The notes: generated by a model not told the origin, from the sequence alone. Numbered from the stretch's first letter, positions 24,972-33,911 are shown. The stretch: 64,000 nt of DNA from Streptomyces maremycinicus (GCF_001184025.1 NZ_BBYG01000025.1:19750-83749), one strand, 5' to 3'. Program-made: numbers and translations.

Positions 24972-25835
24972 TTACGAGGCGTTCGGGACGATGACGCCGA
25001 TCTTCGGGGCGGGCTCGTTCTTGTAGTTCGCCGGGCCGAAGTTGGCTTCGACGGCCTTCTGCCAGGAGCCGTCGCTGACCATCTGCTCCAGCGCCTTGTT
25101 GATCTTGTCGACGGTCGCGGTGTCGCCCTTCTTGACGCCGACGCCGTAGTTCTCGTTGCTGAGCTTCAGACCCGCGAGCTTGAACTTGCCCTTGTACTGG
25201 TCCTGGGAGGCGAAGCCGGCGAGGATCGAGTCGTCCGTGGTCACCGCGTCCACGGCACCGCTCTGGAGACCGGCGATGCACTCCGAGTAGGAGCTCACCT
25301 CCTTGAGCTGCGCCTTCGGGGCGATCGACTTCTGGACGTTCTGCGCCGACGTCGAGCCGGTCACGGAACACAGCTTCTTGCCGTTGAGGTCAGTGCCCTT
25401 GGAGATGTCCGAGTCCGACTTGATCAGCAGGTCCTGGTGGGCCAGCAGGTACGGGCCGGCGAAGTCGACCTTCTTCTTGCGCTCGTCGTTGATCGAGTAG
25501 GTGGCCGCGATGAACTTCACGTCACCGCGCGCGAGGGCGTTCTCGCGGTCGGCGCTCTTGGTCTCGACGAACTCGATCTGGTCCGGCTCGTAACCGAGCT
25601 GCTTGGCGACGTAGGTCGCGACGTCCACGTCGAAGCCGGCGAAGGAACCGTCGGGCTTCTTCAGGCCGAGGCCGGGCTGGTCGTACTTGATGCCGACCTT
25701 GATCTTGCCGCCGCTGCCGCCGCTGGAGCTGCTGCTTCCGGTGTCGTCCTTGTTGTCGTCGCCGCCGCACGCGGTGGCGGTCAGGGCGAGGACGAGGGCT
25801 GCGGCGGAGGCGGCGGTGACCTTGCGAAGCTTCAT
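24972..25835 (-). CDS. gluB: Glutamate-binding lipoprotein GluB
   Basis: Extracellular solute-binding protein family 3, 287 residues. The signal peptide ends in LTATAC with Cys23 as lipidation site, followed by a Ser/Gly linker (about residues 33-43). The mature domain shows family-3 features: DGSFAGFDVDVA, FIAATYSINDERKKKVDFAGPY, and VTTDDSILAGFA. It captures glutamate and delivers it to GluC-GluD. It is the second gene of gluABCD, 64 bp after gluA. Confidence 0.94.
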   Translation of the reverse strand: MKLRKVTAASAAALVLALTATACGGDDNKDDTGSSSSSGGSGGKIKVGIKYDQPGLGLKKPDGSFAGFDVDVATYVAKQLGYEPDQIEFVETKSADRENALARGDVKFIAATYSINDERKKKVDFAGPYLLAHQDLLIKSDSDISKGTDLNGKKLCSVTGSTSAQNVQKSIAPKAQLKEVSSYSECIAGLQSGAVDAVTTDDSILAGFASQDQYKGKFKLAGLKLSNENYGVGVKKGDTATVDKINKALEQMVSDGSWQKAVEANFGPANYKNEPAPKIGVIVPNAS

Positions 25836-25899
25836 GGGGAACTTCCTTAGAAGAGTGGTGAAGTACTGCGTGCGGTGCGGGTTCCGTCAGTGGTGCAGA

Positions 25900-26676
25900 T
25901 CAGTGGTGCAGGATCTTCGACAGGAAGTCCTTGGCACGGTCGCTGCGCGGATTGCTGAAGAACTGGTCGGGCGCAGCCTCTTCGACGATGCGTCCGTCCG
26001 CCATGAACACCACGCGGTTTGCAGCCGATCGTGCGAAACCCATCTCGTGGGTGACGACGATCATGGTCATGCCGTCCCTGGCCAGCTGCTGCATGACCTC
26101 GAGGACCTCGTTGATCATCTCGGGGTCCAGAGCCGAGGTCGGCTCGTCGAAGAGCATGACCTTCGGGTCCATCGCCAGCGCTCGCGCGATGGCGACGCGC
26201 TGCTGCTGACCGCCGGAGAGCTGTGCGGGGTACTTGTCGGCCTGGGTGCCCACGCCGACCCGGTCGAGGAGCGCGCGCGCCTGCTCCTCGGCCTTCTTCT
26301 TGTCGACCTTGCGGACCTTGACCTGGCCGAGCATCACGTTCTCGAGCACGGTCTTGTGCGCGAAGAGGTTGAACGACTGGAACACCATGCCCACGTCGGC
26401 GCGCAGCCGGGCCAGCGCCTTGCCCTCCTGGGGCAGCGGCTTCCCGTCGATGGTGATCGTGCCCTCGTCGATCGTCTCCAGGCGGTTGATGGTGCGGCAC
26501 AGGGTCGACTTACCGGACCCGGAGGGTCCGATGACCACGACGACCTCGCCGCGGTCGATCGTGAGGTCGATGTCCTGGAGAACGTGCAACGCGCCGAAGT
26601 GCTTGTTGACGCTCTTCAGGACGACCAGTTCACCGCTCGCGACCGCGTCTTCCTTGGTCACCGATACTTCGGTCAT
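25900..26676 (-). CDS. gluA: Glutamate ABC transporter ATPase GluA
   Basis: Polar-amino-acid ABC ATPase of 258 residues. It has Walker A GPSGSGKST at 50-58, a Q-loop (MVFQSFNLF), the signature LSGGQQQRVAIARAL, Walker B VMLFDEPTSAL and the switch His in VTHEMGFA. It energises glutamate import. It is first in the minus-strand operon gluA-gluB-gluC-gluD and divergent from the two-component system gluR-gluK, its probable regulator. Confidence 0.95.
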   Translation of the reverse strand: MTEVSVTKEDAVASGELVVLKSVNKHFGALHVLQDIDLTIDRGEVVVVIGPSGSGKSTLCRTINRLETIDEGTITIDGKPLPQEGKALARLRADVGMVFQSFNLFAHKTVLENVMLGQVKVRKVDKKKAEEQARALLDRVGVGTQADKYPAQLSGGQQQRVAIARALAMDPKVMLFDEPTSALDPEMINEVLEVMQQLARDGMTMIVVTHEMGFARSAANRVVFMADGRIVEEAAPDQFFSNPRSDRAKDFLSKILHH

Positions 26677-26769
26677 CGCTCTCGGGCTCCGTCCTCCTCG
26701 GTTTCGGAGGACAGTAGTGACCCGGCGCGACCAGCGTCATTACATCTGAGGGGAATCTGAGCATCACGA

Positions 26770-26785
26770 TCCGATAGCAATCGGA
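26770..26785. promoter_or_regulatory. Inverted repeat in the gluA-gluR intergenic region (gluA side)
   Basis: TCCGATAGCAATCGGA has perfect 6 bp arms and an AGCA spacer. It is centred about 100 bp upstream of the gluA start. Candidate operator for GluR or another regulator of the shared divergent promoter region. Confidence 0.5.
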
Positions 26786-26894
26786 CACGTGTCGTAGCAC
26801 TTGTGACCTGCGGGCGTATCGGCCGGATAACGGAAGCCCGGTGCAACCGGAACCCTCTTGACGGCGTCCTCGTCCATCAGCGTGACTGCCATGA

Positions 26895-26912
26895 TGCACA
26901 CACGCGTGTGCA
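26895..26912. promoter_or_regulatory. Inverted repeat in the gluA-gluR intergenic region (gluR side)
   Basis: TGCACACACGCGTGTGCA has perfect 7 bp arms and an ACGC spacer. It lies about 80 bp upstream of the gluR ATG. Candidate operator for autoregulation. Confidence 0.5.
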
Positions 26913-26990
26913 CGCGTTTTTCCGACGGGAGAACCGAACACCCGTTTTAGTGAGTCAGACCGTACGACCGACGAACCGGAGGAGGCCGGC

Positions 26991-27677
26991 ATGAGACTGC
27001 TGCTCGTCGAGGACGACAACCACGTCGCCGCCGCCCTGTCCGCGGTCCTGAAGCGGCACGGTTTCGACGTCACCCACGCGCGCAGTGGCGAGGAGGCGCT
27101 CCAGGCGCTCGTCCCGGAGGGCCCCGGGTTCGGGGTCGTCCTGCTCGACCTGGGCCTTCCCGACCAGGACGGGTACGAGGTCTGCGGCAAGATCCGCAAG
27201 CGCACCGCAACCCCGGTGATCATGGTCACCGCCCGCTCCGACGTCCGCTCCCGCATCCACGGCCTCAACCTGGGCGCCGACGACTACGTGGTGAAGCCGT
27301 ACGACACCGGGGAACTGCTCGCCCGTATCCACGCCGTCAGCCGGCGCACCGTCCACGAGGACGCGGAAGCCGGCGGGGAGGACGCGCTGCGGCTGGGCCC
27401 CGTGCACATCGAGCTGCCCACCCGGCGCGTCACCGTGGACGGAACGGCCGTCCAGCTGACCCGCAAGGAGTTCGACCTGCTCGCGCTGCTCGCCCAGCGC
27501 CCCGGTGTGGTCTTCCGCCGGGAACAGATCATCAGCGAGGTGTGGCGCACCAGCTGGGAGGGGACCGGGCGCACCCTGGAGGTGCACGTGGCCTCGCTGC
27601 GCGCCAAGCTGCGCATGCCCGCGCTGATCGAGACCGTACGCGGCGTCGGCTACCGGCTCGTCGCCCCGGCCGCTTAG
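26991..27677 (+). CDS. gluR: OmpR-type response regulator GluR
   Basis: Response regulator of 228 residues. The receiver domain has acidic residues EDD (7-9), the phospho-acceptor Asp53 in LLDLGLPDQDG and the KPYD lysine. The winged-helix DNA-binding domain has LTRKEFDLLALLAQRPG and ends GTGRTLEVHVASLRAKL..VRGVGYRL. The start is ATG 26991 behind a strong GGAGG. In S. coelicolor the GluR-GluK pair beside gluABCD is reported to sense glutamate and control its uptake. Gene order and orientation here are the same. Confidence 0.92.
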   Translation: MRLLLVEDDNHVAAALSAVLKRHGFDVTHARSGEEALQALVPEGPGFGVVLLDLGLPDQDGYEVCGKIRKRTATPVIMVTARSDVRSRIHGLNLGADDYVVKPYDTGELLARIHAVSRRTVHEDAEAGGEDALRLGPVHIELPTRRVTVDGTAVQLTRKEFDLLALLAQRPGVVFRREQIISEVWRTSWEGTGRTLEVHVASLRAKLRMPALIETVRGVGYRLVAPAA

Positions 27678-27689
27678 CGGGGATCGCGG

Positions 27690-29096
27690 TTGCGTACCCG
27701 TCTCCTGCCGCTGCTCATCGTGCTGATGGCAGCCGTCCTGCTGGCCCTCGGGGTGCCGCTGGCCGCCAGTGTGGCGGGCGCCCAGCAGCAGAACGTGGTC
27801 GTCGACCGCATCGACGACACCGCGCGGTTCGCGGCGCTCGCCCAGTTCGTCACCGCCTCGTCGGGCGTCAACGACTCCGCGGCGGCCACGAACGAGCGAC
27901 GCGCCACGCTCAGCCGGGAGCTCGACAGCTACTACGACGTCTACGGCATCCGTGCCGGTGTGTTCTACGGCACCGACACCCCCATGGCTCACGCCCCGAG
28001 GGACTGGTACCTCCCCGAAACGGGGGAGGTGCGGGAAGCCTTCGAGGAAGCGCTGCTCAGCCGACGCAGCCACGATCCCCGGCAGGTGTGGCCATGGCAG
28101 CGCAACCGGCTCGTCGTGGCCTCACCGGTCATCCGCGACGGTGACGTGGTCGCCGTCGTCGTCACCGACTCGCCCACCGGGCCCATGCGGTCGCGGATCC
28201 TGCACGGCTGGCTGGTCGTCGGCGCGGGTGAGATCGCCGCGATGCTGCTGGCCATCGGCGCCGCCCTGCGGCTGACGGGCTGGGTGCTGCGGCCGGTACG
28301 GGTCCTGGACGCCACCACCCACGAGATCGCGAGCGGCCGTCTGAAGTCACGTGTCGCGGTGGCCGGCGGACCGCCGGAACTCAGGCGGCTGGCCGGAGCG
28401 TTCAACGAGATGGCGGACAACGTCGAGGACGTGCTGGAGCAGCAGCGCGCCTTCGTCGCCGACGCCTCGCACCAGCTGCGCAACCCGCTCGCCGCGCTGC
28501 TGCTGCGCATCGAACTGCTGGGCTACGAGCTTCCGGAGGGCAACGAGGAGATCGCCTCGGTCCAGAACGAGGGCAAGCGCCTGGCCCAGGTCCTGGACGA
28601 CCTGCTCGACCTGGCCCTGGCCGAGCACGCCGAGGCCGACCTGCGGGTCACCGACATCGGCGCGCTGGCCGCCGAGCGGGTGGCCGCCTGGGCGCCCACC
28701 GCCACGGCCAAGGGCGTCCGGCTGGTCGGCGACTGCCCGCCGACCACGGCATGGGCCGACCCGGTGACGCTGTCCAGCGCGCTGGACGCCGTGATCGACA
28801 ACGCGGTGAAGTTCACCCCGGAAGGGGAGAGCGTCACGGTCACGGTCGCGGCCGACGGCGCGACCTCGACCGTCGTCGTCACCGACAACGGTCCCGGGCT
28901 GACCGACGAGGAGCTCACGCGCGTGGGGGACCGGTTCTGGCGCAGCGGCCGGCACCAGAACGTCAAGGGCTCCGGACTGGGCCTGTCCATCTCCCGGGCG
29001 CTGCTCGCGGCGGGCGGCGGGTCCCTCTCCTACGACCACCACGAGCCCAGCGGACTGACGGCGACCGTGTCGGTGCCGAGGTCGCCGACGTCGTAG
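27690..29096 (+). CDS. gluK: Sensor histidine kinase GluK
   Basis: Membrane sensor kinase of 468 residues. The N-terminal helix and the helix near 175-195 bracket an extracytoplasmic sensor of about 140 residues. HAMP-like sequence, the H-box ADASHQLRNPLAALLLRIE (His near 261), and N, G1 (VVTDNGPGL) and G2 (GSGLGLSIS) boxes follow. It starts at TTG 27690, 12 bases after the gluR stop, so the two are co-transcribed. It should phosphorylate GluR in response to external glutamate. Confidence 0.9.
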   Translation: MRTRLLPLLIVLMAAVLLALGVPLAASVAGAQQQNVVVDRIDDTARFAALAQFVTASSGVNDSAAATNERRATLSRELDSYYDVYGIRAGVFYGTDTPMAHAPRDWYLPETGEVREAFEEALLSRRSHDPRQVWPWQRNRLVVASPVIRDGDVVAVVVTDSPTGPMRSRILHGWLVVGAGEIAAMLLAIGAALRLTGWVLRPVRVLDATTHEIASGRLKSRVAVAGGPPELRRLAGAFNEMADNVEDVLEQQRAFVADASHQLRNPLAALLLRIELLGYELPEGNEEIASVQNEGKRLAQVLDDLLDLALAEHAEADLRVTDIGALAAERVAAWAPTATAKGVRLVGDCPPTTAWADPVTLSSALDAVIDNAVKFTPEGESVTVTVAADGATSTVVVTDNGPGLTDEELTRVGDRFWRSGRHQNVKGSGLGLSISRALLAAGGGSLSYDHHEPSGLTATVSVPRSPTS

Positions 29097-29116
29097 CCGA
29101 GGTCCTACGGCTGCGG

Positions 29117-29240
29117 CCGGAAGCCCTACGGCCGCCCCCGCGGTCCGCCGGGAGCCCTACGGCCGCCCCCGCGGTCCGCCGGGAGCCCTACGGCCGCCCC
29201 CGCGGTCCGCCGGGAGCCCTACGGCCCCCGCGATCCGCCC
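29117..29240. repeat. 31-bp tandem repeat, four copies
   Basis: Four copies of a 31 bp unit beginning CCGGGAGCCCTACGGCCGCC at 29117, 29148, 29179 and 29210; the last is degenerate. A 14 bp palindrome, CCGGAGCGCTCCGG, follows at 29239-29252. The array fills the gap between convergent gluK and the TAXI gene. Confidence 0.9.
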
Positions 29241-29268
29241 GGAGCGCTCCGGCCTGCCGGGAGCGGCG

Positions 29269-30267
29269 CTACGGCTTGACGGAGCGGTAGTAGCGGCGGG
29301 CGCCCTCGTGCAGCTTCAGCGGGTCGGTGTAGATGGCCGTGCGCAGGTCGACCAGCTGGGCGGAGTGCACATGCGCGCCGATCCCGTCCCTGCTCTTGAT
29401 CACGGTCCGCGTCAGCCACTCGGTGAGCCGGGGCGGCAGGTCCGTACGGGTCATCAGCAGGTTGGACACCGCGATCGTCGCCACGGTCGACCCGTTCTGG
29501 ATGGTGGGATACGCCGACTCCGGCATGTTCGTGGCCCGGTAGAACCCGGTGGAGTCGTCCTGGTCGTGCATCTTGGCGACGAGGTCGGGTCCGATCGGCA
29601 CGAACCGGAAGGTGAAGGAGTCGGCGAGCTTCTCGAGCCCCGCCGTCGGCACCCCGCCGGACCAGAAGAAGGCGTCGATCTTGCCCTTCTTCAGCTCCTT
29701 CGGACCGGTGTCGATGCCCTGCGACGCCGCCGTGATGTCCTTCGCCGGGTCCAGGCCCGCCGCCTTCAGCACCCGCTCGGCGATCAGCCGCACGCCAGAG
29801 CGGGGCAGCCCGGTCGCCACGGTTCTGCCCCGCAGATCCGCGACGGACCGTACGTCCGAGTCACGCGGCACCACGAGCTGGACGTAGTCGTCGTAGAGCC
29901 GGGCCACCCCGCGCAGCCGGGTCGCCGAACCGGGATGCTGCCGCTCGTACGTCTCCACCGCGTCGGCCGCCGCGATCGTGAAGTCGGCCTCGCCGGTCGC
30001 CACGCGCGCGACGTTCTCCTGTGATCCGTTACTGGTCGACAGCTTCACGTCCAGGTCGGGCATGTCCTTGGCGAGCTCGGCGCGCAGGCGGCTGCCGTAC
30101 TCGTAGTAGACGCCGCTCGTCGTGCCCGTGCTGAAGGTGATCGACCCGCTCGGCGGGTCCTCGCCCAGCGGCAGCAGCCACCACAGCAGCAGGCCGAGGA
30201 CGACGACACCGGCGGCCGTGCCCTGGAGGGCGCGGCGCTTTCCGATACGGGAGGACGACGGGGACAT
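29269..30267 (-). CDS. TAXI family TRAP transporter solute-binding subunit
   Basis: Membrane-anchored or secreted binding protein of 332 residues. It has one N-terminal hydrophobic segment (GVVVLGLLLWWLLPLG) without a lipobox. The TAXI domain starts ITFSTGTTSGVYYEYGSRL and has the expected SNGSQENVARVATGEADF, FFWSGGVPTAGLEKLA and final YYRSVKP segments. No TRAP membrane subunits (DctQ/DctM) are encoded nearby, so its partner is elsewhere or it works alone as a sensor. It is convergent with gluK. Confidence 0.87.
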   Translation of the reverse strand: MSPSSSRIGKRRALQGTAAGVVVLGLLLWWLLPLGEDPPSGSITFSTGTTSGVYYEYGSRLRAELAKDMPDLDVKLSTSNGSQENVARVATGEADFTIAAADAVETYERQHPGSATRLRGVARLYDDYVQLVVPRDSDVRSVADLRGRTVATGLPRSGVRLIAERVLKAAGLDPAKDITAASQGIDTGPKELKKGKIDAFFWSGGVPTAGLEKLADSFTFRFVPIGPDLVAKMHDQDDSTGFYRATNMPESAYPTIQNGSTVATIAVSNLLMTRTDLPPRLTEWLTRTVIKSRDGIGAHVHSAQLVDLRTAIYTDPLKLHEGARRYYRSVKP

Positions 30268-30367
30268 GCGCGCGATCCTGCCAGCCGGAACGCGGTGCTG
30301 ACCAGGGCGGGGCTCACAGGACCGGTTCCCGATCGCGGTGTCGGTGCCCGTCGTTACAGTCGGTGGC

Positions 30368-30775
30368 ATGAGTTCCTCGCCCGCCGAACTGGTCCGTGAG
30401 TTCCACCGTGCCTTCGGGCTCGACGCCCGCAGCACCCCCACGGAGGTGTCGCCCCGCCTCGCCGCGCACCGTGGCGAGCTCCTCGCCGAGGAGGCGGCGG
30501 AGGTCGCCGAGGTGTCGGTGAGCGGCCCGCTGGACCGGCTCGCGCACGAGCTGGCCGATGTCGTCTACGTCGCCTACGGCACGGCCCTGGTGCACGGCAT
30601 CGACCTCGACGCGGTCCTAGCCGAGATCCACCGGTCCAACATGACCAAGCTGGGGCCGGACGGCCAGGTCGTCCGCCGTGCCGACGGCAAGGTCCTCAAG
30701 GGTGAGCACTACGAGACACCGGACGTCTCCGCGGTGCTGCGCCGCCAGGGCTGGACCCCCGGCGGCGCGGCCTGA
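30368..30775 (+). CDS. MazG-like nucleotide pyrophosphohydrolase
   Basis: All-alpha NTP pyrophosphohydrolase superfamily member of 135 residues. It has the metal-binding ELLAEEAAEVAE helix and the second acidic motif RLAHELADVVYVAYG. The EIHRSNMTKLGPDGQ and GKVLKGEHYETPD segments are typical of the MazG-like phage/bacterial clade. It hydrolyses nucleoside triphosphates to monophosphate and pyrophosphate, probably for pool cleaning; the preferred nucleotide is unknown. The start is ATG 30368, divergent from the TAXI gene. Confidence 0.83.
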   Translation: MSSSPAELVREFHRAFGLDARSTPTEVSPRLAAHRGELLAEEAAEVAEVSVSGPLDRLAHELADVVYVAYGTALVHGIDLDAVLAEIHRSNMTKLGPDGQVVRRADGKVLKGEHYETPDVSAVLRRQGWTPGGAA

Positions 30776-30845
30776 GGCGGGGAGACGCAGAGAGACGCCG
30801 GGAGACGCGGGGAGACGCGAGCGGACCGGCCAGGAGGGTGCCCCG

Positions 30846-30915
30846 CCTGCCGCCTGCCGCCTGCCGCCTGCCGCCTGCCGCCTGCCGCCTGCCGCCTGCC
30901 GCCTGCCGCCTGCCG
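30846..30915. repeat. Heptamer tandem repeat (CCTGCCG x10)
   Basis: Ten perfect copies of a 7 bp CCTGCCG unit, in the gap between the MazG-like gene and the convergent antiporter gene. It is preceded by several GGGAGACGC-type direct repeats (30,779-30,820). Confidence 0.95.
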
Positions 30916-30961
30916 CCCGCCGGGGCCGGAGCCGGAGCGCGGTTCCGGCGCCCGGCGTGCC

Positions 30962-32185
30962 TCAGTCGCGCACCGGCGTCTGCGTCCTCGCCCCCGGCAG
31001 CGGCTCGGTCGCGCCGTGGTCCTGGGGCGTCCCGCGCCGCGTCCACCAGGCCGCCAGCGGTTCCGTGTAGCGGGCGGTGAGCGGGCCGAGGACGACCAGG
31101 ATCAGCACGTACGCCGTGGCCAGTGGTCCCAGGGAGGGCTCGATCCCGGCGGTGACCGCCAGTCCCGCGATGACGATCGAGAACTCCCCCCGTGCCACCA
31201 GCGCGCCGCCCGCCCGCCAGCGCCCCTTGACCGAGATCCCGGACCGCCGGGCGGCCCAGTAGCCGGTGGCGATCTTCGTCGCGGCGGTGACGACGGCCAG
31301 CGCGAGCGCGGGCAGCAGGACGGGCGGGATGCTCGCCGGGTCGGTGTGCAGCCCGAAGAAGACGAAGAACACGGCGGCGAACAGGTCGCGCAGCGGGCTC
31401 AGCAGGGTGTGCGCGCCCTCGGCGACCTCCCCGGACAGCGCGATGCCCACCAGGAACGCCCCCACCGCCGCCGACACCTGGAGCTGTTGCGCCACACCGG
31501 CGACCAGGATCGTGAGCCCCAGCACGACGAGGAGCAGCTTCTCCGGGTCGTCGCTCGAGACGAACCGGGAGATGACCCGGCCGTAGCGCACCGCCGCGAA
31601 CAGCACGAGCCCCGCGACACCGAGCGCGATCGCCAGGGTGACGCTGCCGGCCGCCAGTCCGACCCCGGCCACCAGGGCGGTGACGATGGGCAGGTAGACC
31701 GCCATGGCCAGGTCCTCCAGGACCAGGACGCTGAGGATGACCGGGGTCTCCCGGTTGCCGACCCGGCCCAGGTCGCCCAGCACCTTGGCGATCACCCCGG
31801 ACGACGAGATCCAGGTGACGCCCGCCAGCACCACGGCCGCCACCGGCCCCCAGCCCAGCAGCAGAGCGGCTGCCGCGCCCGGCAGGGCGTTGAGGGCGCA
31901 GTCGACGAGACCGGCCGGATAGTGGGCCTTGAGGTTGGAGACCAGATCGCTCGCCGTGTACTCCAGGCCGAGCATCAGCAGCAACAGGATGACGCCGATC
32001 TCGGCACCGGTGGCGACGAACTCCTCGCTGGCGCCGAGCGGCAGCAGTCCGCCCTCGCCGAAGGCCAGACCGGACAGCAGGTACAGCGGGATCGGCGAGA
32101 ACCGGAAACGGGCGGCGAACCGGCCGAGCAGGCCGAGGCCGAGGATGATGGAACCGAACTCGATCAGCAGGACCGCGGAGTGCAC
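30962..32185 (-). CDS. CPA2 family cation:proton antiporter (KhtU-like)
   Basis: Antiporter of 407 residues with about 12 membrane segments. Family features include the N-terminal GSIILGLGLLGRFAARF, the ESPS-like ISSSGVIAKVLGDLG and SVLVLEDLAMAVYLP segments, and GLHTDPASIPPVLL. It exchanges K+ (or Na+) for protons across the cytoplasmic membrane. The start is GTG 32185, five bases after the stop of the TrkA-C gene. The pair is arranged like Bacillus KhtT-KhtU, with the upstream gene as regulatory subunit. Confidence 0.87.
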   Translation of the reverse strand: MHSAVLLIEFGSIILGLGLLGRFAARFRFSPIPLYLLSGLAFGEGGLLPLGASEEFVATGAEIGVILLLLMLGLEYTASDLVSNLKAHYPAGLVDCALNALPGAAAALLLGWGPVAAVVLAGVTWISSSGVIAKVLGDLGRVGNRETPVILSVLVLEDLAMAVYLPIVTALVAGVGLAAGSVTLAIALGVAGLVLFAAVRYGRVISRFVSSDDPEKLLLVVLGLTILVAGVAQQLQVSAAVGAFLVGIALSGEVAEGAHTLLSPLRDLFAAVFFVFFGLHTDPASIPPVLLPALALAVVTAATKIATGYWAARRSGISVKGRWRAGGALVARGEFSIVIAGLAVTAGIEPSLGPLATAYVLILVVLGPLTARYTEPLAAWWTRRGTPQDHGATEPLPGARTQTPVRD

Positions 32186-32189
32186 CCGA

Positions 32190-32675
32190 TCACTCCCGGC
32201 CGAGTATGGCCGCGGCCGCGTCCACACCCTCGCGGGTGCCGACGACGATGAGGGTGTCGCCGCCCGCCAGTCGGAAGTCCGGCGCCGGGGACGGGATCGC
32301 CTCGGCCCGCCGCAGCACCGCCACGATCGAGCAGCCGGTCTCCGTCCGCATCCGGGTGTCGCCCAGCAGCCGTCCGTTCCAGCGCGAGGTGGCCGCCACC
32401 TCGACGCGCTCGGCGACCAGCCCCAGGTCCGTGGTGTAGAGCAGGCTCGCGCTGTGGTGGGTCGGCATCAGCGCGTCGATCAACGAGCCCGCCTCGGCGC
32501 CGGTCAGCCGCAGGGACTCGGCGCAGGAGTCGGGGTCGTCCGCCCGGTAGAGGCCGACCGTCCGCGTACCGTCGCGGTGGGCCACCACGGACAGGTGGCG
32601 CTGCTCCCGCGTCACGAGGTCGTACTGGACTCCGATGCCTGGCAGCGGTGTCGTCCGTAGGCGTGGAGCAGACAC
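32190..32675 (-). CDS. TrkA-C domain regulatory subunit (KhtT-like)
   Basis: Soluble protein of 161 residues. The N-terminal segment RTTPLPGIGVQYDLVTREQR is typical of KhtT-like proteins. The C-terminal TrkA-C (RCK_C) domain spans about 85-161 (RVEVAATSRWNGRLLGD, CSIVAVLRRAEAIPSP, LAGGDTLIVVGTREGV). It is known to gate the partner antiporter. The start is GTG 32675 behind GGGGAA. It is first in a two-gene operon with the antiporter, with a four-base gap. Confidence 0.87.
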   Translation of the reverse strand: MSAPRLRTTPLPGIGVQYDLVTREQRHLSVVAHRDGTRTVGLYRADDPDSCAESLRLTGAEAGSLIDALMPTHHSASLLYTTDLGLVAERVEVAATSRWNGRLLGDTRMRTETGCSIVAVLRRAEAIPSPAPDFRLAGGDTLIVVGTREGVDAAAAILGRE

Positions 32676-32927
32676 GTTTCTTCCCCTTGCTGGTCGTCGT
32701 CGGTCGTGTCCCGAGGTGTCTGGGACGAGTGCCCAAAGGCGCCATGCTGCCATCCCGCCGTACGGTGACGACATGGGTGTCGTGACGGATGGACAGGGCC
32801 GACGGCGGGCGGAGAGGCTGGTCACGGCAGTGCCATGGAGAGGCCCGGACGGCCCGCCGTGGACGCACGCGAGAAGCGAGCCGGGGTCACGCCGGTGAAC
32901 CGGGTCAGGCAAGGAGGAGCCGCGCAC

Positions 32928-33911
32928 ATGTCACTGTTCTGGCGGATCTTCGTGCTCGACGCCGCCGGGCTGATCGTCGCGGCCGCGCTGCTGCTGGGCC
33001 CGGTCACCGTCTCCACGCCCATACTGCCGGGCGAGGTGCTCGTCGTGGTCGCCGGTCTGGCCGCGCTGCTGGCCGTCAACGCGCTCGTACTGCGCGTCGG
33101 ACTGGCCCCGCTCGGGCGGCTGGGCCGGGCCATGGCCGATGCCGACCTGCTGCACCCCGGGGCCCGTGCCGTGGTCTCGGGACCGGTCGAGACGGCCGAG
33201 CTGATCACGACGTACAACGCCATGCTGGACCGTTTGGAGGCCGAGCGGGCCGCCAGCGCGGCCGGGGCGCTGTCCGCCCAGGAACGCGAGCGTCACCGCA
33301 TCGCCCGGGAACTGCACGACGAGGTCGGCCAGACCCTCACCGCCGTGCTGCTCCAGCTCAAGCGGGTCGCCGACCGGGCCCCGCGGGACCTGCGTGAGGA
33401 GCTGGGCCAGGCGCAGGAGGCCACCCGGTCCGGTCTCGACGAGATCCGCCGCATCGCCCGCCGGCTGCGTCCCGGTGTCCTCGACGAACTCGGACTGCTC
33501 AGCGCCCTGCGCTCGCTCGCGGGCGAGTTCACCACCCATGGACTGACGGTGCGCCACGACCTGCGCACCGGCCTGCCCCCACTCACCGAGGAGACGGAAC
33601 TCGTGCTCTACCGCGTGGCCCAGGAGGCACTCACCAACACCGCCCGGCACGCCGGCGCCGACCGCGCCGAGCTCCGCCTGCGCCCGGTCACCGACGGCGT
33701 CGAACTCCTCGTGCGGGACAACGGCAGGGGCCTGGGCGCGGCGGCCGGGGAGGGTGCCGGGATCCGGGGCATGCGGGAGCGGGCCCTGCTGATCGGCGCG
33801 ACCCTCACGGTGTCCTCGGGGGCGGACGGCGGGGGGACGGACATACGGCTGCGAGCGCTCGCGCCGACGGTCCGGGCGGACGCGGTGACCCCCCTCGGGG
33901 GCCGCCGATGA
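32928..33911 (+). CDS. NarL-type sensor histidine kinase
   Basis: Kinase of 327 residues. Two N-terminal membrane helices with a very short outside loop are followed by HAMP-like sequence, a HisKA_3 dimerisation domain (ERERHRIARELHDEVGQTL, with the phospho-accepting His in ELHDE) and a HATPase_c domain (EALTNTARHAG, LLVRDNGRGLG, IRGMRERALLIGATL). The start is ATG 32928, with a strong AAGGAGGA upstream; the frame opens earlier at 32835 without a better start. Its stop overlaps the response-regulator start (ATGA). Signal unknown; the tiny sensor loop suggests a membrane or intracellular cue. Confidence 0.9.
   Translation: MSLFWRIFVLDAAGLIVAAALLLGPVTVSTPILPGEVLVVVAGLAALLAVNALVLRVGLAPLGRLGRAMADADLLHPGARAVVSGPVETAELITTYNAMLDRLEAERAASAAGALSAQERERHRIARELHDEVGQTLTAVLLQLKRVADRAPRDLREELGQAQEATRSGLDEIRRIARRLRPGVLDELGLLSALRSLAGEFTTHGLTVRHDLRTGLPPLTEETELVLYRVAQEALTNTARHAGADRAELRLRPVTDGVELLVRDNGRGLGAAAGEGAGIRGMRERALLIGATLTVSSGADGGGTDIRLRALAPTVRADAVTPLGGRR

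Noticed and set aside
30838..31080. Short ORFs across the CCTGCCG array (Leu/Pro/Ala/Cys/Arg ladders)
   Set aside because: They are direct translations of a heptamer repeat in several frames, without start signals or conserved features.
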